In this document: positions 18,464 to 27,966 of the stretch, piece by piece
Layout of the letters: the number at the start of each line of letters is the position of its first letter
Numbering within the stretch: position 1 is the first letter of the stretch
Origin: Blastomonas sp. CACIA14H2
Lineage (GTDB): Bacteria > Pseudomonadota > Alphaproteobacteria > Sphingomonadales > Sphingomonadaceae
NCBI GenBank assembly: GCA_000503195.1
Contig: AYSC01000030.1
Location: 1-52,061, forward strand
Reading direction: 5' to 3'
DNA length: 52,061 nucleotides
Notes under the pieces: model-generated
Seen by the model: only the letters and a program-made list of their open reading frames with translations
Told to the model about the DNA's origin: nothing
Database searches by the model: none
Program-made: the position numbers and the translations under genes

Positions 18464-19371
18464 GCGGGCCGTTCGGCACCATCGCGATCGTCGGGCTGGG
18501 GCTGATCGGGTCGTCGATCGCGCGCGCGGTGCGCCAGGCGCTGCCCGAGACACGCATCCTCGGCTATGACCGCAGCGCCGATGTCTGCGCGCGCGCGCAA
18601 GCGATCGGCCTGTGCGACGACTATAACGCCGAAGTTGGCCCCGAACTGGCGAGCGCCGAGATGGTGATCCTGTGCGTGCCGGTCGGCGCGATGGCCGCAG
18701 CCGCCAGCGCCATGGCCGCGCACCTGTCGCCCGAGACGATCATCAGCGATGTCGGATCGTGCAAGACGAGCGTGCTCACCGCGCTGCGCTCGGCGCTGCC
18801 CCAGGCGATCATCGTCCCCGCGCACCCGGTGGCAGGCACCGAGAATAGCGGGCCGGAGGCCGGCTTTGCCTCGCTGTTCAAGGGCCGATGGTGCATCCTG
18901 ACCCCCGATGCCGAAGCCGATGCGGCCGCCTGCGCCAAGGTCGCCGCTTTCTGGCAGGCGCTAGGGGCGAATGTCGAGACCATGGACGCGGCGCATCATG
19001 ATCTGGTGCTTGCGGTGACCAGCCATCTGCCGCACCTCATCGCCTATACGATCGTCGGCACTGCCAGCGATCTGGAAGGCGTGACGCAGAGCGAGGTGAT
19101 CAAATATTCGGCCGGGGGCTTCCGCGATTTCACCCGCATCGCCGCCAGCGATCCGGTGATGTGGCGCGACGTGTTCCTGTCGAACAAGGACGCGGTGCTC
19201 GAGATGCTCCAGCGCTTTTCGGAAGACCTGTCCGCGCTGCAGCGCGCGATCCGCTGGGACAAGGGCGACGAGCTCGAAGCGCTGTTCACCCGCACCCGCG
19301 CCATCCGCCGCTCGATCATCGAACAGGGCCAGGATGACGCGAAACCCGATTTCGGGCGGGTGCACAGCTAG
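18460..19371 (+). CDS. Prephenate/arogenate (cyclohexadienyl) dehydrogenase
   Basis: A 303-residue TyrA-family dehydrogenase that oxidatively decarboxylates prephenate or arogenate on the way to tyrosine. The N-terminal Rossmann domain has [16 protein letters not shown] (residues about 6-21). The conserved active-site stretch [18 protein letters not shown] follows near 124, and [18 protein letters not shown] near 184 begins the helical dimerisation domain. There is no ACT or chorismate-mutase domain, so it is the monofunctional form. Starts four bases inside hisC, so the two form an operon. Confidence 0.9.
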   Translation: MSGPFGTIAIVGLGLIGSSIARAVRQALPETRILGYDRSADVCARAQAIGLCDDYNAEVGPELASAEMVILCVPVGAMAAAASAMAAHLSPETIISDVGSCKTSVLTALRSALPQAIIVPAHPVAGTENSGPEAGFASLFKGRWCILTPDAEADAAACAKVAAFWQALGANVETMDAAHHDLVLAVTSHLPHLIAYTIVGTASDLEGVTQSEVIKYSAGGFRDFTRIAASDPVMWRDVFLSNKDAVLEMLQRFSEDLSALQRAIRWDKGDELEALFTRTRAIRRSIIEQGQDDAKPDFGRVHS

Positions 19372-19462
19372 GTCGGAAACGGCACGTCCGACAGGAGGCA
19401 CGCTCGTTCTGCCAGTGAAGGGACGGCGTCCGCTTGCCATCTTAGCGGCAACCTTCTCCAAC

Positions 19463-19490
19463 TCCGCTCAGCCTGAGCCTGTCGAAGGCC
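19463..19490 (+). repeat. 28-bp dispersed repeat, first copy
   Basis: The motif TCCGCTCAGCCTGAGCCTGT...GGCC at 19463-19490 is the exact reverse complement of 19623-19650. The core GAGCCTGTCGAAGG belongs to a short repeat type very frequent between sphingomonad genes. It lies in the gap after the tyrosine-pathway dehydrogenase. Confidence 0.75.
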
Positions 19491-19622
19491 CCGCGATAGT
19501 GGTGGCGGATCAAAAGCATCGCTTTCCGGCGGAAGCCGGTATCCACAAATAGCATGGAGCCATCGCACCGCTCGATTTCGGCTTGCGGCGGAAGGCGGAT
19601 ATATCTGAGACAGATGGCGCGT

Positions 19623-19650
19623 GGCCTTCGACAGGCTCAGGCTGAGCGGA
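19623..19650 (-). repeat. 28-bp dispersed repeat, inverted second copy
   Basis: Perfect inverted copy of 19463-19490, 132 bases away. The intervening DNA also carries the fragment TTTCCGGCGGAAGCCGGTAT, another palindromic repeat type. The pair sits between convergent genes (19371 and 19661), where it could form a long stem in RNA from either side. The 289-base gap holds no gene I can support. Confidence 0.75.
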
Positions 19651-19660
19651 GGTGGTTAGG

Positions 19661-21100
19661 TCACTCCCCCGAATCCGCGACCGGTTCCACCGGCAGCGCT
19701 TCGGGTTCCGGCGCGGGTTCAATGGTCTCGACCGGCGCGTCCGCCGCGCCGCGGATCAGGTGGAACTTGTCCTGCCGTCCGTCGAGATAGGCGACCTTCT
19801 CGCCGTCGAAGAACATGTCCTCTTCTGTGCGGAAAGAGACCGCCTTGTCGCCCCATTCGGGCACGTTGTTGGTGACCGCGAGCTCGATCGACCAGGCGGT
19901 GCTCGCGCGGACGAGATAGTTGCCTGCAGGGCTGCTGTCCTGATTGTCCCAGAAGCCGATCGCCGGTCCGGCTCCGTGGCCGTGAAAACCGATCGGGTGC
20001 GAATAGATGCTCGGCTGATAGCCCGAGGCGATGGCCTTGGCGCGGGTGGCGGCGAGCAGGTCGTTGCCAGTCAGGCCGACGCGGAACTCGCCGGTCAACA
20101 GGTCCTGCACCGCATTGGCGGCGGCGAACCCCGCCTTCAGGCCTTGCGGAGCGTCGCTCTCGCCGGGCTTGAGCACATAGGCGAGATGCTGGGTATCGGT
20201 GTTGAGCCCCAGATAGGTGATGCCGAAATCGGTCCAGAGCATGTCGCCGGGCTGGATCACGGCATCGCCGGTCAGCTCGCCCGCCTCGCTGGCGCGGAAG
20301 ATATTGATCGAGGGGTGGAACCAGGTCTTGAGACCCAGCGCGCTGATCTTCTCGCGCATCCACCATTGCACGTCCTCCGCCGTGGTCTGGCCCGGCGTGA
20401 TGACCTTGTCCGACAGCGCCTCGGCGATGATCGCGTGCGCCAGGCGGACGATCGACGGATAGACCTCCATCTCGGCCGGGATCCGGCTTTCCAGCCAGCC
20501 GATGGCGAGCGGCCCGGCGGGAACGATGCGGCTGCGCAGCTCCTCGGGCAGCGCGGCGACGAAATCCTCGTGCTGGCTGTGGCTGAGCCCGTCGGCCAGC
20601 GCGGTCTGCGACGAGATGTTGAGCGCGATCTTCTGCGGGTTGCGCTCGGCGACGATCTCGGCGAGCCGCTTCCACTGGTCGGGCTGTTGCTCGGGTGTCC
20701 AGGCGGGGGCGAACAGCCCGGCCAGGCCATAGCGGCTCACCGTCAGCCGCTCGACCGGCTTGCCCTCGCCCGGATCGAAGAACACCAGGATGGTGCGCCG
20801 CCGCGCGTGCATCGAGCGCGCATCGAGCATGGTCGCGACCACCGGGTCCTCGTCATATTCGCGCGCGATCAGCACCCACATGTCGACGCCCTGTTCGCGC
20901 ATCAGCGCCGGGACGACGGTCTCCAGCCGCTGGGCAAGCCAGGCATCGCGCAGCTTCGCCTGTTCACGCAAGGGGAGGACGGCGGGATAATCGGGGGCCT
21001 CTGCCTCGGCGGTATTGCCCGCGGATTGGGCCGATGCGGGCGAGGCCAGCATCAGCGAGGCGGCGAGCGCGGTGGAGAGCAAGGCGGCGACGGATTTCAT
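19661..21100 (-). CDS. Exported M24-family metallopeptidase (Xaa-Pro aminopeptidase-like)
   Basis: A 479-residue protein with a clear signal peptide (about 1-25, ASA-QS), so periplasmic. The C-terminal half is a creatinase/pita-bread fold of family M24. The five dimetal ligands can be placed: Asp in LWTDFG, Asp in NTDTQH, His in HPIGFHGHG, Glu in SIELAV and Glu in RTEEDMFF. The N-terminal part (about 30-250) is the prolidase-type non-catalytic domain. The Pro/Glu-rich C-terminal tail (about 450-479) is extra. A role in peptide turnover in the periplasm is likely; the exact specificity cannot be told. Confidence 0.88.
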   Translation of the reverse strand: MKSVAALLSTALAASLMLASPASAQSAGNTAEAEAPDYPAVLPLREQAKLRDAWLAQRLETVVPALMREQGVDMWVLIAREYDEDPVVATMLDARSMHARRRTILVFFDPGEGKPVERLTVSRYGLAGLFAPAWTPEQQPDQWKRLAEIVAERNPQKIALNISSQTALADGLSHSQHEDFVAALPEELRSRIVPAGPLAIGWLESRIPAEMEVYPSIVRLAHAIIAEALSDKVITPGQTTAEDVQWWMREKISALGLKTWFHPSINIFRASEAGELTGDAVIQPGDMLWTDFGITYLGLNTDTQHLAYVLKPGESDAPQGLKAGFAAANAVQDLLTGEFRVGLTGNDLLAATRAKAIASGYQPSIYSHPIGFHGHGAGPAIGFWDNQDSSPAGNYLVRASTAWSIELAVTNNVPEWGDKAVSFRTEEDMFFDGEKVAYLDGRQDKFHLIRGAADAPVETIEPAPEPEALPVEPVADSGE

Positions 21101-21135
21101 GAGCTTCCCCGTTAGGCGTCAGGTAAAGCCGGTGC

Positions 21136-21852
21136 CTAGCCGGTCACGCCCGGTTGCGCCACCCTGTGCTGCGGCGCGAGTGCTCCGGGCCAGTCGAGCT
21201 CGGGCCAGCCGCGTTCGCGCGCGACGATCCGCATCGGCATGTGCGCGTTGGTGACGAAGGCCTCGTGCGCCAGCTCGAGCATCGGAATGTCGGAGACATG
21301 GTCCGAATAGCAGCGGATGGTGCATTGGCCCGGATCGAGCCCGTGTTCGGCCATCCAGGCGGCGATCATCTCGGCCTTGTGGATCCCGTAGCAATTGTGC
21401 CCGGCGATCTTCGGCTGCACGGTGCCGTGCGAGGCGACAAGGTCGGTCGCGATCACGTCGTCGATCTCCAGCCGCCGCGCGATCGCCTCGACATAGAGCC
21501 GGTAGGAGGCGGTGGCGATGACGATGCGATAACCATCGGCGCGGTCGGCCGCGATCTGTTCCAGCGCGCCGGGGCGGATATTGGTGGCAAAGACATGCTC
21601 GGCATGCGCCGCCATGGGCTCGGCCAGCCAGGCCACGCGCAGATGGCCGAGCAGCAAGGACTGGTTGATCTGCTTGAGCTGGTCGCGGCTGACCAGGCGC
21701 AGCACATAGCCGATGGCGGAGAGCAGCGAGAGCGGCAACAGCACCAGCCGCCAGGGCGCATGGCGCAGCGCCATCCAGAGCAGGAAACGCGCATAGGTGG
21801 GGTGGACGGTAATCGTCCGGTCCATGTCGTAAAAGGCTATCCTCTCCCCCAC
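21136..21852 (-). CDS. HAD-superfamily (IB, phosphoserine-phosphatase-like) hydrolase
   Basis: The 238-residue protein has the HAD nucleophile motif YDMDRTIT (Asp9, Asp11) at its N-terminus, a helical C1-type cap (about 15-85), and motif III/IV region CYSDHVSDIPML near 190. It is close to HAD-IB phosphatases with a two-helix hydrophobic cap (LRHAPWRLVLLPLSLLSAIG), which often act on phospholipid headgroup or small phosphate esters. The only start that keeps the nucleophile is the GTG at 21852. It is divergent from the Mla operon. Substrate unknown. Confidence 0.83.
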   Translation of the reverse strand: MGERIAFYDMDRTITVHPTYARFLLWMALRHAPWRLVLLPLSLLSAIGYVLRLVSRDQLKQINQSLLLGHLRVAWLAEPMAAHAEHVFATNIRPGALEQIAADRADGYRIVIATASYRLYVEAIARRLEIDDVIATDLVASHGTVQPKIAGHNCYGIHKAEMIAAWMAEHGLDPGQCTIRCYSDHVSDIPMLELAHEAFVTNAHMPMRIVARERGWPELDWPGALAPQHRVAQPGVTG

Positions 21853-21992
21853 GCGGCGAGCATTAACGCCAATGCGGCGGGAAACAAGCCGTCAGTGCTG
21901 CGTATCGATGGCATGAGGCCGAATCTTGCTGCGATCAAATATCCGCCAAGGTGCTTGTGATTGCACCGTTTATCGCACAAGAAGGGCGGTAT

Positions 21993-23105
21993 ATGGGTGC
22001 CCCGGCCGACTTTGCGATCGAAGAGCGCGGTGAGACCGGCGCGGTGCTGCGCTTTTCCGGCAATCTCGACATCACCACCATTGCCGCGCTCGACAAGCGA
22101 CTGAAGGCGATCAGCCAGAATGTCGCCCTGATCGACATGGCCGATGCCGGGCATATCGACACGGTCGGGGCCTGGGTGGTCTATCGGCTGGCGCGCGACC
22201 ATCGCTGCGAGATCGTGAACCTGAGCGAATCGGGCGGTCGGCTGGTCGAAGCGGTGGGCCGATCGGACATCAGCGATGTCGTTCCGCCGCACCGGCCCAA
22301 TGTCATCAACCGGGTGCTCGCGAGCGTCGGCGAAGCGACGATGCTGGCCTTTGGCTCGATGCTCGGCATGCTCGGATTTTTCGGCGCGCTGGTGCGATCG
22401 CTGCTGTCGCTGATCGCGCATCCGCGCCGCATCCGCTGGGCCGCGACGGTGCGCCATTTCGAGCTGGTCGGCGTCTCGGCGCTCGGCATTGTCGGGCTGA
22501 TGAGCTTTCTCATCGGCATCGTCATCGCGCAGCAGGGCGCGGTGCAGCTGCGCCAGTTCGGGGCGGAGGTGTTCACCGTCAATCTCGTCGGTCGGCTGAC
22601 CATTCGCGAACTGGGCGTACTGATGACCGCGATCATGGTCGCGGGCCGGTCGGGCAGCGCCTTTGCCGCGCAGATCGGCACGATGAAGCTGACCGAAGAG
22701 GTCGATGCGATGCGCACGATCGGCGTCTCGCCGGTCGAGGCGCTGGTGCTGCCGCGCGTGACCGCCGCGGTGCTGATGATGCCGCTGCTCGGCTTCTATT
22801 CGATGATCGTCGCGATGATCGGCGGCGCATTCCTGTGCTGGATCGTGCTCGAAATTCCGCCGGCGACCTTCATCGTCCGCATTCAGGAAGTGGTGCCGAT
22901 CACCGATTTCTATGTCGGCATGATCAAGGCGCCGGTCTTCGGGCTGATCATCGCGCTTGCCGGCTGCTATCAGGGCATGCAGGTGCGCGGCAATGCCGAG
23001 GAAGTCGGCTCGCGCACCACCGCCGCCGTGGTCCAGGCGATTTTCATGGTCATCGTGCTCGATGCGTTCTTCGCGGTGTTCTTTACCGAAGTGGGCTGGG
23101 GATGA
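21993..23105 (+). CDS. mlaE: MlaE-family ABC transporter permease with N-terminal STAS domain
   Basis: The 370-residue inner-membrane permease belongs to the MlaFEDB/MCE lipid transport systems, which move phospholipids between inner and outer membranes. Residues about 1-105 are a STAS-like domain (FSGNLDITTIAALDKRLKAI), corresponding to MlaB fused to the permease, and 110-370 is the MlaE domain with five to six membrane segments and the conserved FGAEVFTVNLVGRLTIRELG and RSGSAFAAQIGTMKLTEEVDAM stretch. A GTG at 21951 is in frame, but the ATG at 21993 has AAGGGCGG ahead. It overlaps the ATPase gene by ATGA. Confidence 0.92.
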   Translation: MGAPADFAIEERGETGAVLRFSGNLDITTIAALDKRLKAISQNVALIDMADAGHIDTVGAWVVYRLARDHRCEIVNLSESGGRLVEAVGRSDISDVVPPHRPNVINRVLASVGEATMLAFGSMLGMLGFFGALVRSLLSLIAHPRRIRWAATVRHFELVGVSALGIVGLMSFLIGIVIAQQGAVQLRQFGAEVFTVNLVGRLTIRELGVLMTAIMVAGRSGSAFAAQIGTMKLTEEVDAMRTIGVSPVEALVLPRVTAAVLMMPLLGFYSMIVAMIGGAFLCWIVLEIPPATFIVRIQEVVPITDFYVGMIKAPVFGLIIALAGCYQGMQVRGNAEEVGSRTTAAVVQAIFMVIVLDAFFAVFFTEVGWG

Positions 23106-23950
23106 GCGCGGCGCGGGACAAGGACTGCGATGTCGCGATCCGCATCACCGGGCTGACCAACAGCTTCGGCGAGCAGGTGGTGCACGAGGATCTGTCGCTC
23201 GACGTGCGGCACGGCGAGATCCTGGGCGTGGTCGGCGGGTCGGGCACCGGCAAGTCGGTGCTGATGCGCTCGATCATCGGGCTGCAACGCCCCGATACCG
23301 GGCGCATCGAGGTGCTGGGCGAGTCCATTCTCGACGGCGAGGAAGAGGATGTCTCGATCCGCAGCCGCTGGGGCGTGCTGTTCCAGGGCGGCGCGCTGTT
23401 CTCGACGCTCACCGTCGCCGAGAACGTGATGGTGCCGCTCGCCGAATTCTATCCGAATATCGATCGCAAGCTGCGGCGCGAGATCGCGCTCTACAAGATC
23501 GCGCTGTCGGGCCTGCCCGAGGACGCGGCCGACAAATATCCTTCCGAGCTGTCGGGCGGGATGAAGAAGCGCGCCGGCCTGGCGCGCGCGCTGGCGCTCG
23601 ACCCCGATGTGCTGTTTCTCGACGAGCCGACCGCCGGGCTCGACCCGATCGGCGCGGCGCGCTTCGATGCGCTCACCCGCGAGCTGCAGCGCACGCTGGG
23701 GCTCACGGTGTTCCTGATCACGCACGATCTCGATACGCTGCACGAGATCTGCGACCGGGTGGCGGTGCTCGCCGACCGGAAGGTCATCGCCATCGGCACC
23801 ATTCCCGAACTGCTCGCCACCGACCATCCGTGGATCCAGGAATATTTCAACGGTCCGCGCGGCCGCGCCGCTGCCGTCAGCCATGCCGACGAGGAGCTGA
23901 AGCGCAAGCGCCTTCCGGCCAGCAGCAAGAGCCGGGGGTTCCTCCGGTGA
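23102..23950 (+). CDS. mlaF: MlaF-family ABC transporter ATP-binding protein
   Basis: The 282-residue ATPase drives the MCE lipid transporter. Walker A GGSGTGKS (about residues 40-47), Q-loop LFQGGALF, signature LSGGMKKRAGLARAL, Walker B VLFLDEPT and the switch His in LITHD are all intact. The C-terminal 35 residues form a basic tail beyond the usual end, rich in Lys/Arg. Its ATG overlaps the permease stop. Confidence 0.93.
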   Translation: MSAARDKDCDVAIRITGLTNSFGEQVVHEDLSLDVRHGEILGVVGGSGTGKSVLMRSIIGLQRPDTGRIEVLGESILDGEEEDVSIRSRWGVLFQGGALFSTLTVAENVMVPLAEFYPNIDRKLRREIALYKIALSGLPEDAADKYPSELSGGMKKRAGLARALALDPDVLFLDEPTAGLDPIGAARFDALTRELQRTLGLTVFLITHDLDTLHEICDRVAVLADRKVIAIGTIPELLATDHPWIQEYFNGPRGRAAAVSHADEELKRKRLPASSKSRGFLR

Positions 23951-24014
23951 CCGGGCAACTCCGCGCCGCATTGGCGGTTTACACCATCAGAACATCAGGG
24001 GCATAACCAACGCC

Positions 24015-24962
24015 ATGGAAACACGCGCCAATCATGTCTGGGTGGGGACCGTCACCCTGGTGCTGCTGGCGGGCATTGCCGCCTTTGTCATCTGGCTGGC
24101 GGGCCTGGGCGAAACCGATCGCCAGCCCTATGACATTTTCTTCAAGACCTCGGTCGACGGCATCGCCAAGGGCTCGGTGGTCGCCTATTCGGGCGTGCCT
24201 TCGGGCCAGGTGACCGAGATCGCGCTCTGGGCCAAGGACCCGCAGTTCGTGCGCGTGCGGATCGAGGTCGATGCGCATGTGCCGATCCTCGAAGGTACCA
24301 CCGCCACGATCCAGGGCGTCGGCTTTACCGGCGTATCGCAGATCCAGCTCGACGGGGCCAAGCAGGGCGCGCCCGCGATCACCGAGCCGGGGCCCGAGGG
24401 CGTGCCGGTCATCCCGACCAAGCCCGGCGCACTGGGCGAGCTGCTCAACAACGCGCCGCTGCTGCTCGAACGGTTGGCGACGCTGACCGAGCGCTTCACC
24501 CAGGTGCTGTCCGACGAGAACCAGAAGTCGATCTCCGTTCTGCTGAAGAACAGCGGGCGGTTGACCGGCGAGCTCGCCGATAGCGCGCCGGAAATGCGCG
24601 CGGCGCTGGCCGAACTGCGCGTTACCCTCACCAAAGCAGGTGTCGCTGCCGAACAGCTCGGCATGACCGCGCAATCGACCAAGGAGGTGCTCGACAGCGA
24701 AGGCCGTCCGCTGGCGCGGCAGCTCGCCAAGACGCTGGCCGATACCGACAAGGCGCTGGTCAAGCTCACCGAGACGCTCGAAGAGGCCAAGCCGGGGCTG
24801 CGCCAGTTCTCCACCACGACGTTGCCCGAGACCGAGGCGCTGGTGCGCGACCTGCGCGTGACCGCAAGGGCGCTGTCGGCGATTACCGAGAAGATCGATC
24901 AGGAAGGCGCGGGCGGACTGCTCAGCGCACCGCCGCTGCCCGATTACGAGCCGAAGAATTGA
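24015..24962 (+). CDS. mlaD: MlaD-family MCE-domain lipid-transport protein
   Basis: A 315-residue periplasmic component anchored by one N-terminal membrane segment (about residues 9-31). The single MCE domain spans about 35-120 (FFKTSVDGIAKGSVVAYSGV...GVGFTGVSQIQL). The remainder is a long amphipathic helical region (about 140-300) that should form the needle or channel of the hexamer. The length and architecture resemble the Sphingomonas/plant TGD2-like type more than the shorter E. coli MlaD. AGGGG lies ahead of the ATG. It follows the ATPase after 64 bases. Confidence 0.9.
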   Translation: METRANHVWVGTVTLVLLAGIAAFVIWLAGLGETDRQPYDIFFKTSVDGIAKGSVVAYSGVPSGQVTEIALWAKDPQFVRVRIEVDAHVPILEGTTATIQGVGFTGVSQIQLDGAKQGAPAITEPGPEGVPVIPTKPGALGELLNNAPLLLERLATLTERFTQVLSDENQKSISVLLKNSGRLTGELADSAPEMRAALAELRVTLTKAGVAAEQLGMTAQSTKEVLDSEGRPLARQLAKTLADTDKALVKLTETLEEAKPGLRQFSTTTLPETEALVRDLRVTARALSAITEKIDQEGAGGLLSAPPLPDYEPKN

Positions 24963-24973
24963 GAGGCCCCCGC

Positions 24974-25567
24974 ATGACCGCCACCGTCCGTTCGCTGCTG
25001 TCCGCCGGGGCTGCCTGCGCCTTGCTCGCCGGCTGTGTCAGCTTCGGGTCCGAAGCGCCGCCGCAACTGCTCACGCTGACCTCGAGCGCCATGCCGGGGG
25101 CCGGCTCGATGGCCTCGGCCTCGGTCACCGATGCGATCGTCGTCGATATTCCCACGGTCGAGCGCACGCTCGATCAGGTGCGCGTGCCGGTGCAGGTCAG
25201 CGACAGCGCGATCGCCTATGTCAAGGACGCGGTCTGGGCCGACAAACCCGCTCGGCTGTTCCGCACCGTGCTCGCCGAAACGCTCGCGGCAAAGAGCGGA
25301 CGGCTGGTGCTCGACCAGGTCGAGACCGGCGCCGAACGCAGCACGATGCTCTCGGGCCAGCTCCAGCGCTTCGGCTATGACGAGGACAGGCGCGCGGTGA
25401 TCGTCCGTTTCGATGCGGTGGTGCGCAAGCCCGGCAGCCCGCTGCGCAAGCAGCGCTTCGAGGCAAGCGTGCCGGTGGCGACGGTTGACGCGGTGACCGT
25501 GGGTGCGGCATTGAACCAGGCGGCCAACACCGTCGCAGCCGAGGTCGCGGCCTGGACCACCGGCTGA
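24974..25567 (+). CDS. ABC-type transport auxiliary lipoprotein (PqiC/LipoC-like)
   Basis: A 197-residue lipoprotein: the signal peptide ends in the lipobox LLAGC (Cys18). The mature part contains VVDIPTVERTLDQVRVPVQVSDSAIAYVKDAVWADKPARLF, typical of the auxiliary lipoproteins encoded with MCE transporters (quoted here in overlapping parts: VVDIPTVERTLDQ, VRVPVQVSDS, AVWADKPARLF). It likely sits in the inner leaflet of the outer membrane and docks the MCE complex. The ATG at 24974 follows GAGAGG; an upstream TTG at 24959 would overlap mlaD but is less likely. Confidence 0.87.
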   Translation: MTATVRSLLSAGAACALLAGCVSFGSEAPPQLLTLTSSAMPGAGSMASASVTDAIVVDIPTVERTLDQVRVPVQVSDSAIAYVKDAVWADKPARLFRTVLAETLAAKSGRLVLDQVETGAERSTMLSGQLQRFGYDEDRRAVIVRFDAVVRKPGSPLRKQRFEASVPVATVDAVTVGAALNQAANTVAAEVAAWTTG

Positions 25568-25606
25568 TCAGCCCCCTTTTTCGTTTCATCACAGGATAAC
25601 CGGACC

Positions 25607-26029
25607 ATGGCGCATTTCCTCATCGTCGAGGCACGCTTCTACGACCATCTCAACGACCTGCTGCTCGAGGGCGCGCGCGCCGCGATCAAGGCGGCTGGCC
25701 ACAGCCACGAGACGCTGACGGTGCCGGGCGCGCTCGAAATCCCCGCGGCCATCGCCATGGCGTCGGAGACGCAGCGCTTCGACGGCTATGTCGCGATCGG
25801 CGTGATCATCCGCGGCGAGACCTATCATTTCGAGGTCGTCTCGAACGAGAGCGCGCGCGCGATCATGGCGCTGACGCTCGACGGCCTGCCGATCGGCAAC
25901 GGCATTCTCACCGTGGAAAACGAGGCGCAGGCGCTCACGCGGGCGAAGAAGGACGAGAAGGACAAGGGTGGCGACGCGGCCCGCGCCGCCATCGCCATGC
26001 TCGAAATCTCGGAAAAGCTGGCCGGTTGA
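25607..26029 (+). CDS. ribH: 6,7-dimethyl-8-ribityllumazine synthase
   Basis: RibH (140 aa) condenses 5-amino-6-ribitylaminouracil with dihydroxybutanone phosphate to give the lumazine that RibE converts into riboflavin. Family motifs are visible: EARFYDHL near the start, [11 protein letters not shown] (about 38-48), [18 protein letters not shown] with the catalytic His, and [13 protein letters not shown]. The length is at the short end, as in other alphaproteobacterial forms. AGGATAACC precedes the ATG. It is 22 kb from ribDEB and follows the Mla genes by 39 bases, so it may share their transcript. Confidence 0.94.
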   Translation: MAHFLIVEARFYDHLNDLLLEGARAAIKAAGHSHETLTVPGALEIPAAIAMASETQRFDGYVAIGVIIRGETYHFEVVSNESARAIMALTLDGLPIGNGILTVENEAQALTRAKKDEKDKGGDAARAAIAMLEISEKLAG

Positions 26030-26049
26030 TCCCGCGCCCGGTCGCGCCC

Positions 26050-27051
26050 CTATTTGGAGGGGAGCGGCGCGGGCACCGGGCGTGACGGCATGCCGCCGGG
26101 TGCCCTGGCTCCCGGTGCGGGGCCTTCGCCCTTGGCCGCATCGCTGAACGCCAGGGTGATCGAGATGCGGCGGTTGGCCGGATCGTTGCGATCCATCGGG
26201 TTGTACGGCTCCTTGTCGGCCACGCCCTCGATGCGATGCACCTGACCCGGATTGATCCCGCCGATCACCAGCGCCCGGCGCGTCGCCTCGGCGCGGCTGG
26301 TCGAGAGCATCCAGTTGTTCATCGTCTTGCCCGAGGCATAGGGCAGCGCGTCGGTATGCCCGCGGATGATCACCGGGTTGGGCATGCCGTTGATGACCTG
26401 CGCCACCTCCTTCAGCAGTTCGGCCGCCTTGGGCACCAGCTTGTCAGTCGACAGCGCGAACATGCTGAAATTCGCCTCGTCGACCAGATCGATGCGCAAG
26501 CCTTCGCGCGTGTCGGTAAAGCGCACGTTCTTGAGCAACTTGCTCAGCTGCTCGCTGCTGCCCAGGCGTTCCTCGAGCTGCTTTTTCAGCTTCTCGAACT
26601 TTTCCTTCTCGGCCAGCTGCTGCACCTTCTTCATCGCCGCCTTCTGCTCTTCGGTCAGCGTGGCATATTCGCTGTTGCCCGCTTCGTCGGCGGTGCCGGT
26701 GGCATCCTGCGGAATGGTGATCGATTGCGTGCCGGTCTGGCCCGCGCGATTGGGATAATCGTCGCGGCCGACGATCGATTCCCCGCCGAACAGGCCGTTC
26801 GACCCGGCGCTGCCCGATTTCAGCTCGACAATGGTCGGCGCGAAATAGTCGGCAATCGCCTTGCGGTCCTTTTCCTCGGTCGCGCCGAGCAGCCACATCA
26901 GCAGGAAGAACGCCATCATTGCCGTCACGAAGTCGGCATAGGCCACCTTCCAGGCGCCGCCATGATGGCCGCCATGGCCTTCCTCGATGACCTTCTTGAC
27001 GATGATCGGGCGGACATTCTCCACCGGGTCGGACTTGCGCTTGGCGGCCAT
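26050..27051 (-). CDS. motB: Flagellar stator protein MotB
   Basis: MotB (333 aa) anchors the stator to peptidoglycan and forms the ion channel with MotA. The N-terminal membrane helix AYADFVTAMMAFFLLMWLL carries the essential protonatable Asp40. A long charged linker (about 125-175) precedes the OmpA-like domain (about 185-310) with IIRGHTDALPY and the peptidoglycan-contact region DRNDPANRRISITL. The Pro/Gly-rich tail is typical. The gene starts three bases after motA. It converges with ribH, with only 20 bases between. Confidence 0.94.
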   Translation of the reverse strand: MAAKRKSDPVENVRPIIVKKVIEEGHGGHHGGAWKVAYADFVTAMMAFFLLMWLLGATEEKDRKAIADYFAPTIVELKSGSAGSNGLFGGESIVGRDDYPNRAGQTGTQSITIPQDATGTADEAGNSEYATLTEEQKAAMKKVQQLAEKEKFEKLKKQLEERLGSSEQLSKLLKNVRFTDTREGLRIDLVDEANFSMFALSTDKLVPKAAELLKEVAQVINGMPNPVIIRGHTDALPYASGKTMNNWMLSTSRAEATRRALVIGGINPGQVHRIEGVADKEPYNPMDRNDPANRRISITLAFSDAAKGEGPAPGARAPGGMPSRPVPAPLPSK

Positions 27052-27054
27052 GGC

Positions 27055-27918
27055 TTAGCGGCCCCGCATGCCGTCGAAGACGTCGGCAAAGGTCGGCTGG
27101 TTGGCATGGCCCAGGCTCGAGCGTGCCGCCTCGATCACCAGCGGCTGCGGGTGGCCGTGCAGCGAGGCGATGATGATCTGCTTGGCGACATGGTACATCG
27201 CGCCATCGGCCTCGACCACCTGCTTGCAGCGGTTGGCCAGCGGGCCGACAAAGCCATAGGCCAGAAGCACGCCCAGAAAGGTACCGACGAGCGCCGAGCC
27301 GATCATCTCGCCCAGGACTTCCGGCGGCTTGTCGATCGAGCCCATGGTCTTGACGATCCCGAGAACCGCCGCTACGATCCCCAACGCGGGCAGCGCGTCG
27401 GCCAGGTTCTGCAGGCCGTCGGCGGGCGCGATCGCCTCGTGATGGTGCGTCTTGATCGCCTGATCGACGACATCCTCCACCGCATGCGGATCAAGCTGGC
27501 CCGACGAGACCACGACAAGCCGCAGCGAGTCGCAGATCAGGTGGATCAGCGTCGAATCCTTGAGCAGCGTGGGATATTCGGAAAAGACCGACGAGCTCTT
27601 GGGGTCCTCGATATGCGGTTCGAGCGCGACCGGGCCTTCGGTGCGCAGCATCTTCATCAGCTTTGACACCAGGAAGATGCAGTCGAGAAAGTCCTGCTTC
27701 TTGTATTTCGAACCCTTGAACGCGGTCATGACGCCGCCGCCGATCGCCTTGATATGTCCGCCCGAATTGCCGATGAGCATCGAGCCCGCCGCCGCGCCGC
27801 CGATGATCATCATTTCGAGGGGCAGCGCGTGCAGGATAACCGCGATGCTGCCCCCGGCGATCACGAAACCGCCAAAGACCATGACAAGCAGGACGACAAA
27901 GCCAATTGCTGCGAACAT
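27055..27918 (-). CDS. motA: Flagellar stator protein MotA
   Basis: MotA (287 aa) is the proton-channel partner of MotB and pushes on FliG. It is of the long E. coli type: two N-terminal membrane helices (about 2-22 and 30-50), a cytoplasmic domain, then helices with the conserved prolines, in ALPALGIVAAVLGIVKTMG (about 165-185) and GSALVGTFLGVLLAYGFVGPLA (about 198-220). AAGGGA lies ahead of the ATG. The 155-base gap to flgL should carry its own promoter, but I could not identify it with confidence. Confidence 0.94.
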   Translation of the reverse strand: MFAAIGFVVLLVMVFGGFVIAGGSIAVILHALPLEMMIIGGAAAGSMLIGNSGGHIKAIGGGVMTAFKGSKYKKQDFLDCIFLVSKLMKMLRTEGPVALEPHIEDPKSSSVFSEYPTLLKDSTLIHLICDSLRLVVVSSGQLDPHAVEDVVDQAIKTHHHEAIAPADGLQNLADALPALGIVAAVLGIVKTMGSIDKPPEVLGEMIGSALVGTFLGVLLAYGFVGPLANRCKQVVEADGAMYHVAKQIIIASLHGHPQPLVIEAARSSLGHANQPTFADVFDGMRGR

Positions 27919-27966
27919 CGCGGTTCCCTTGATCGTGATCGTTGCCCACCGGACGGTGGCGCAATG

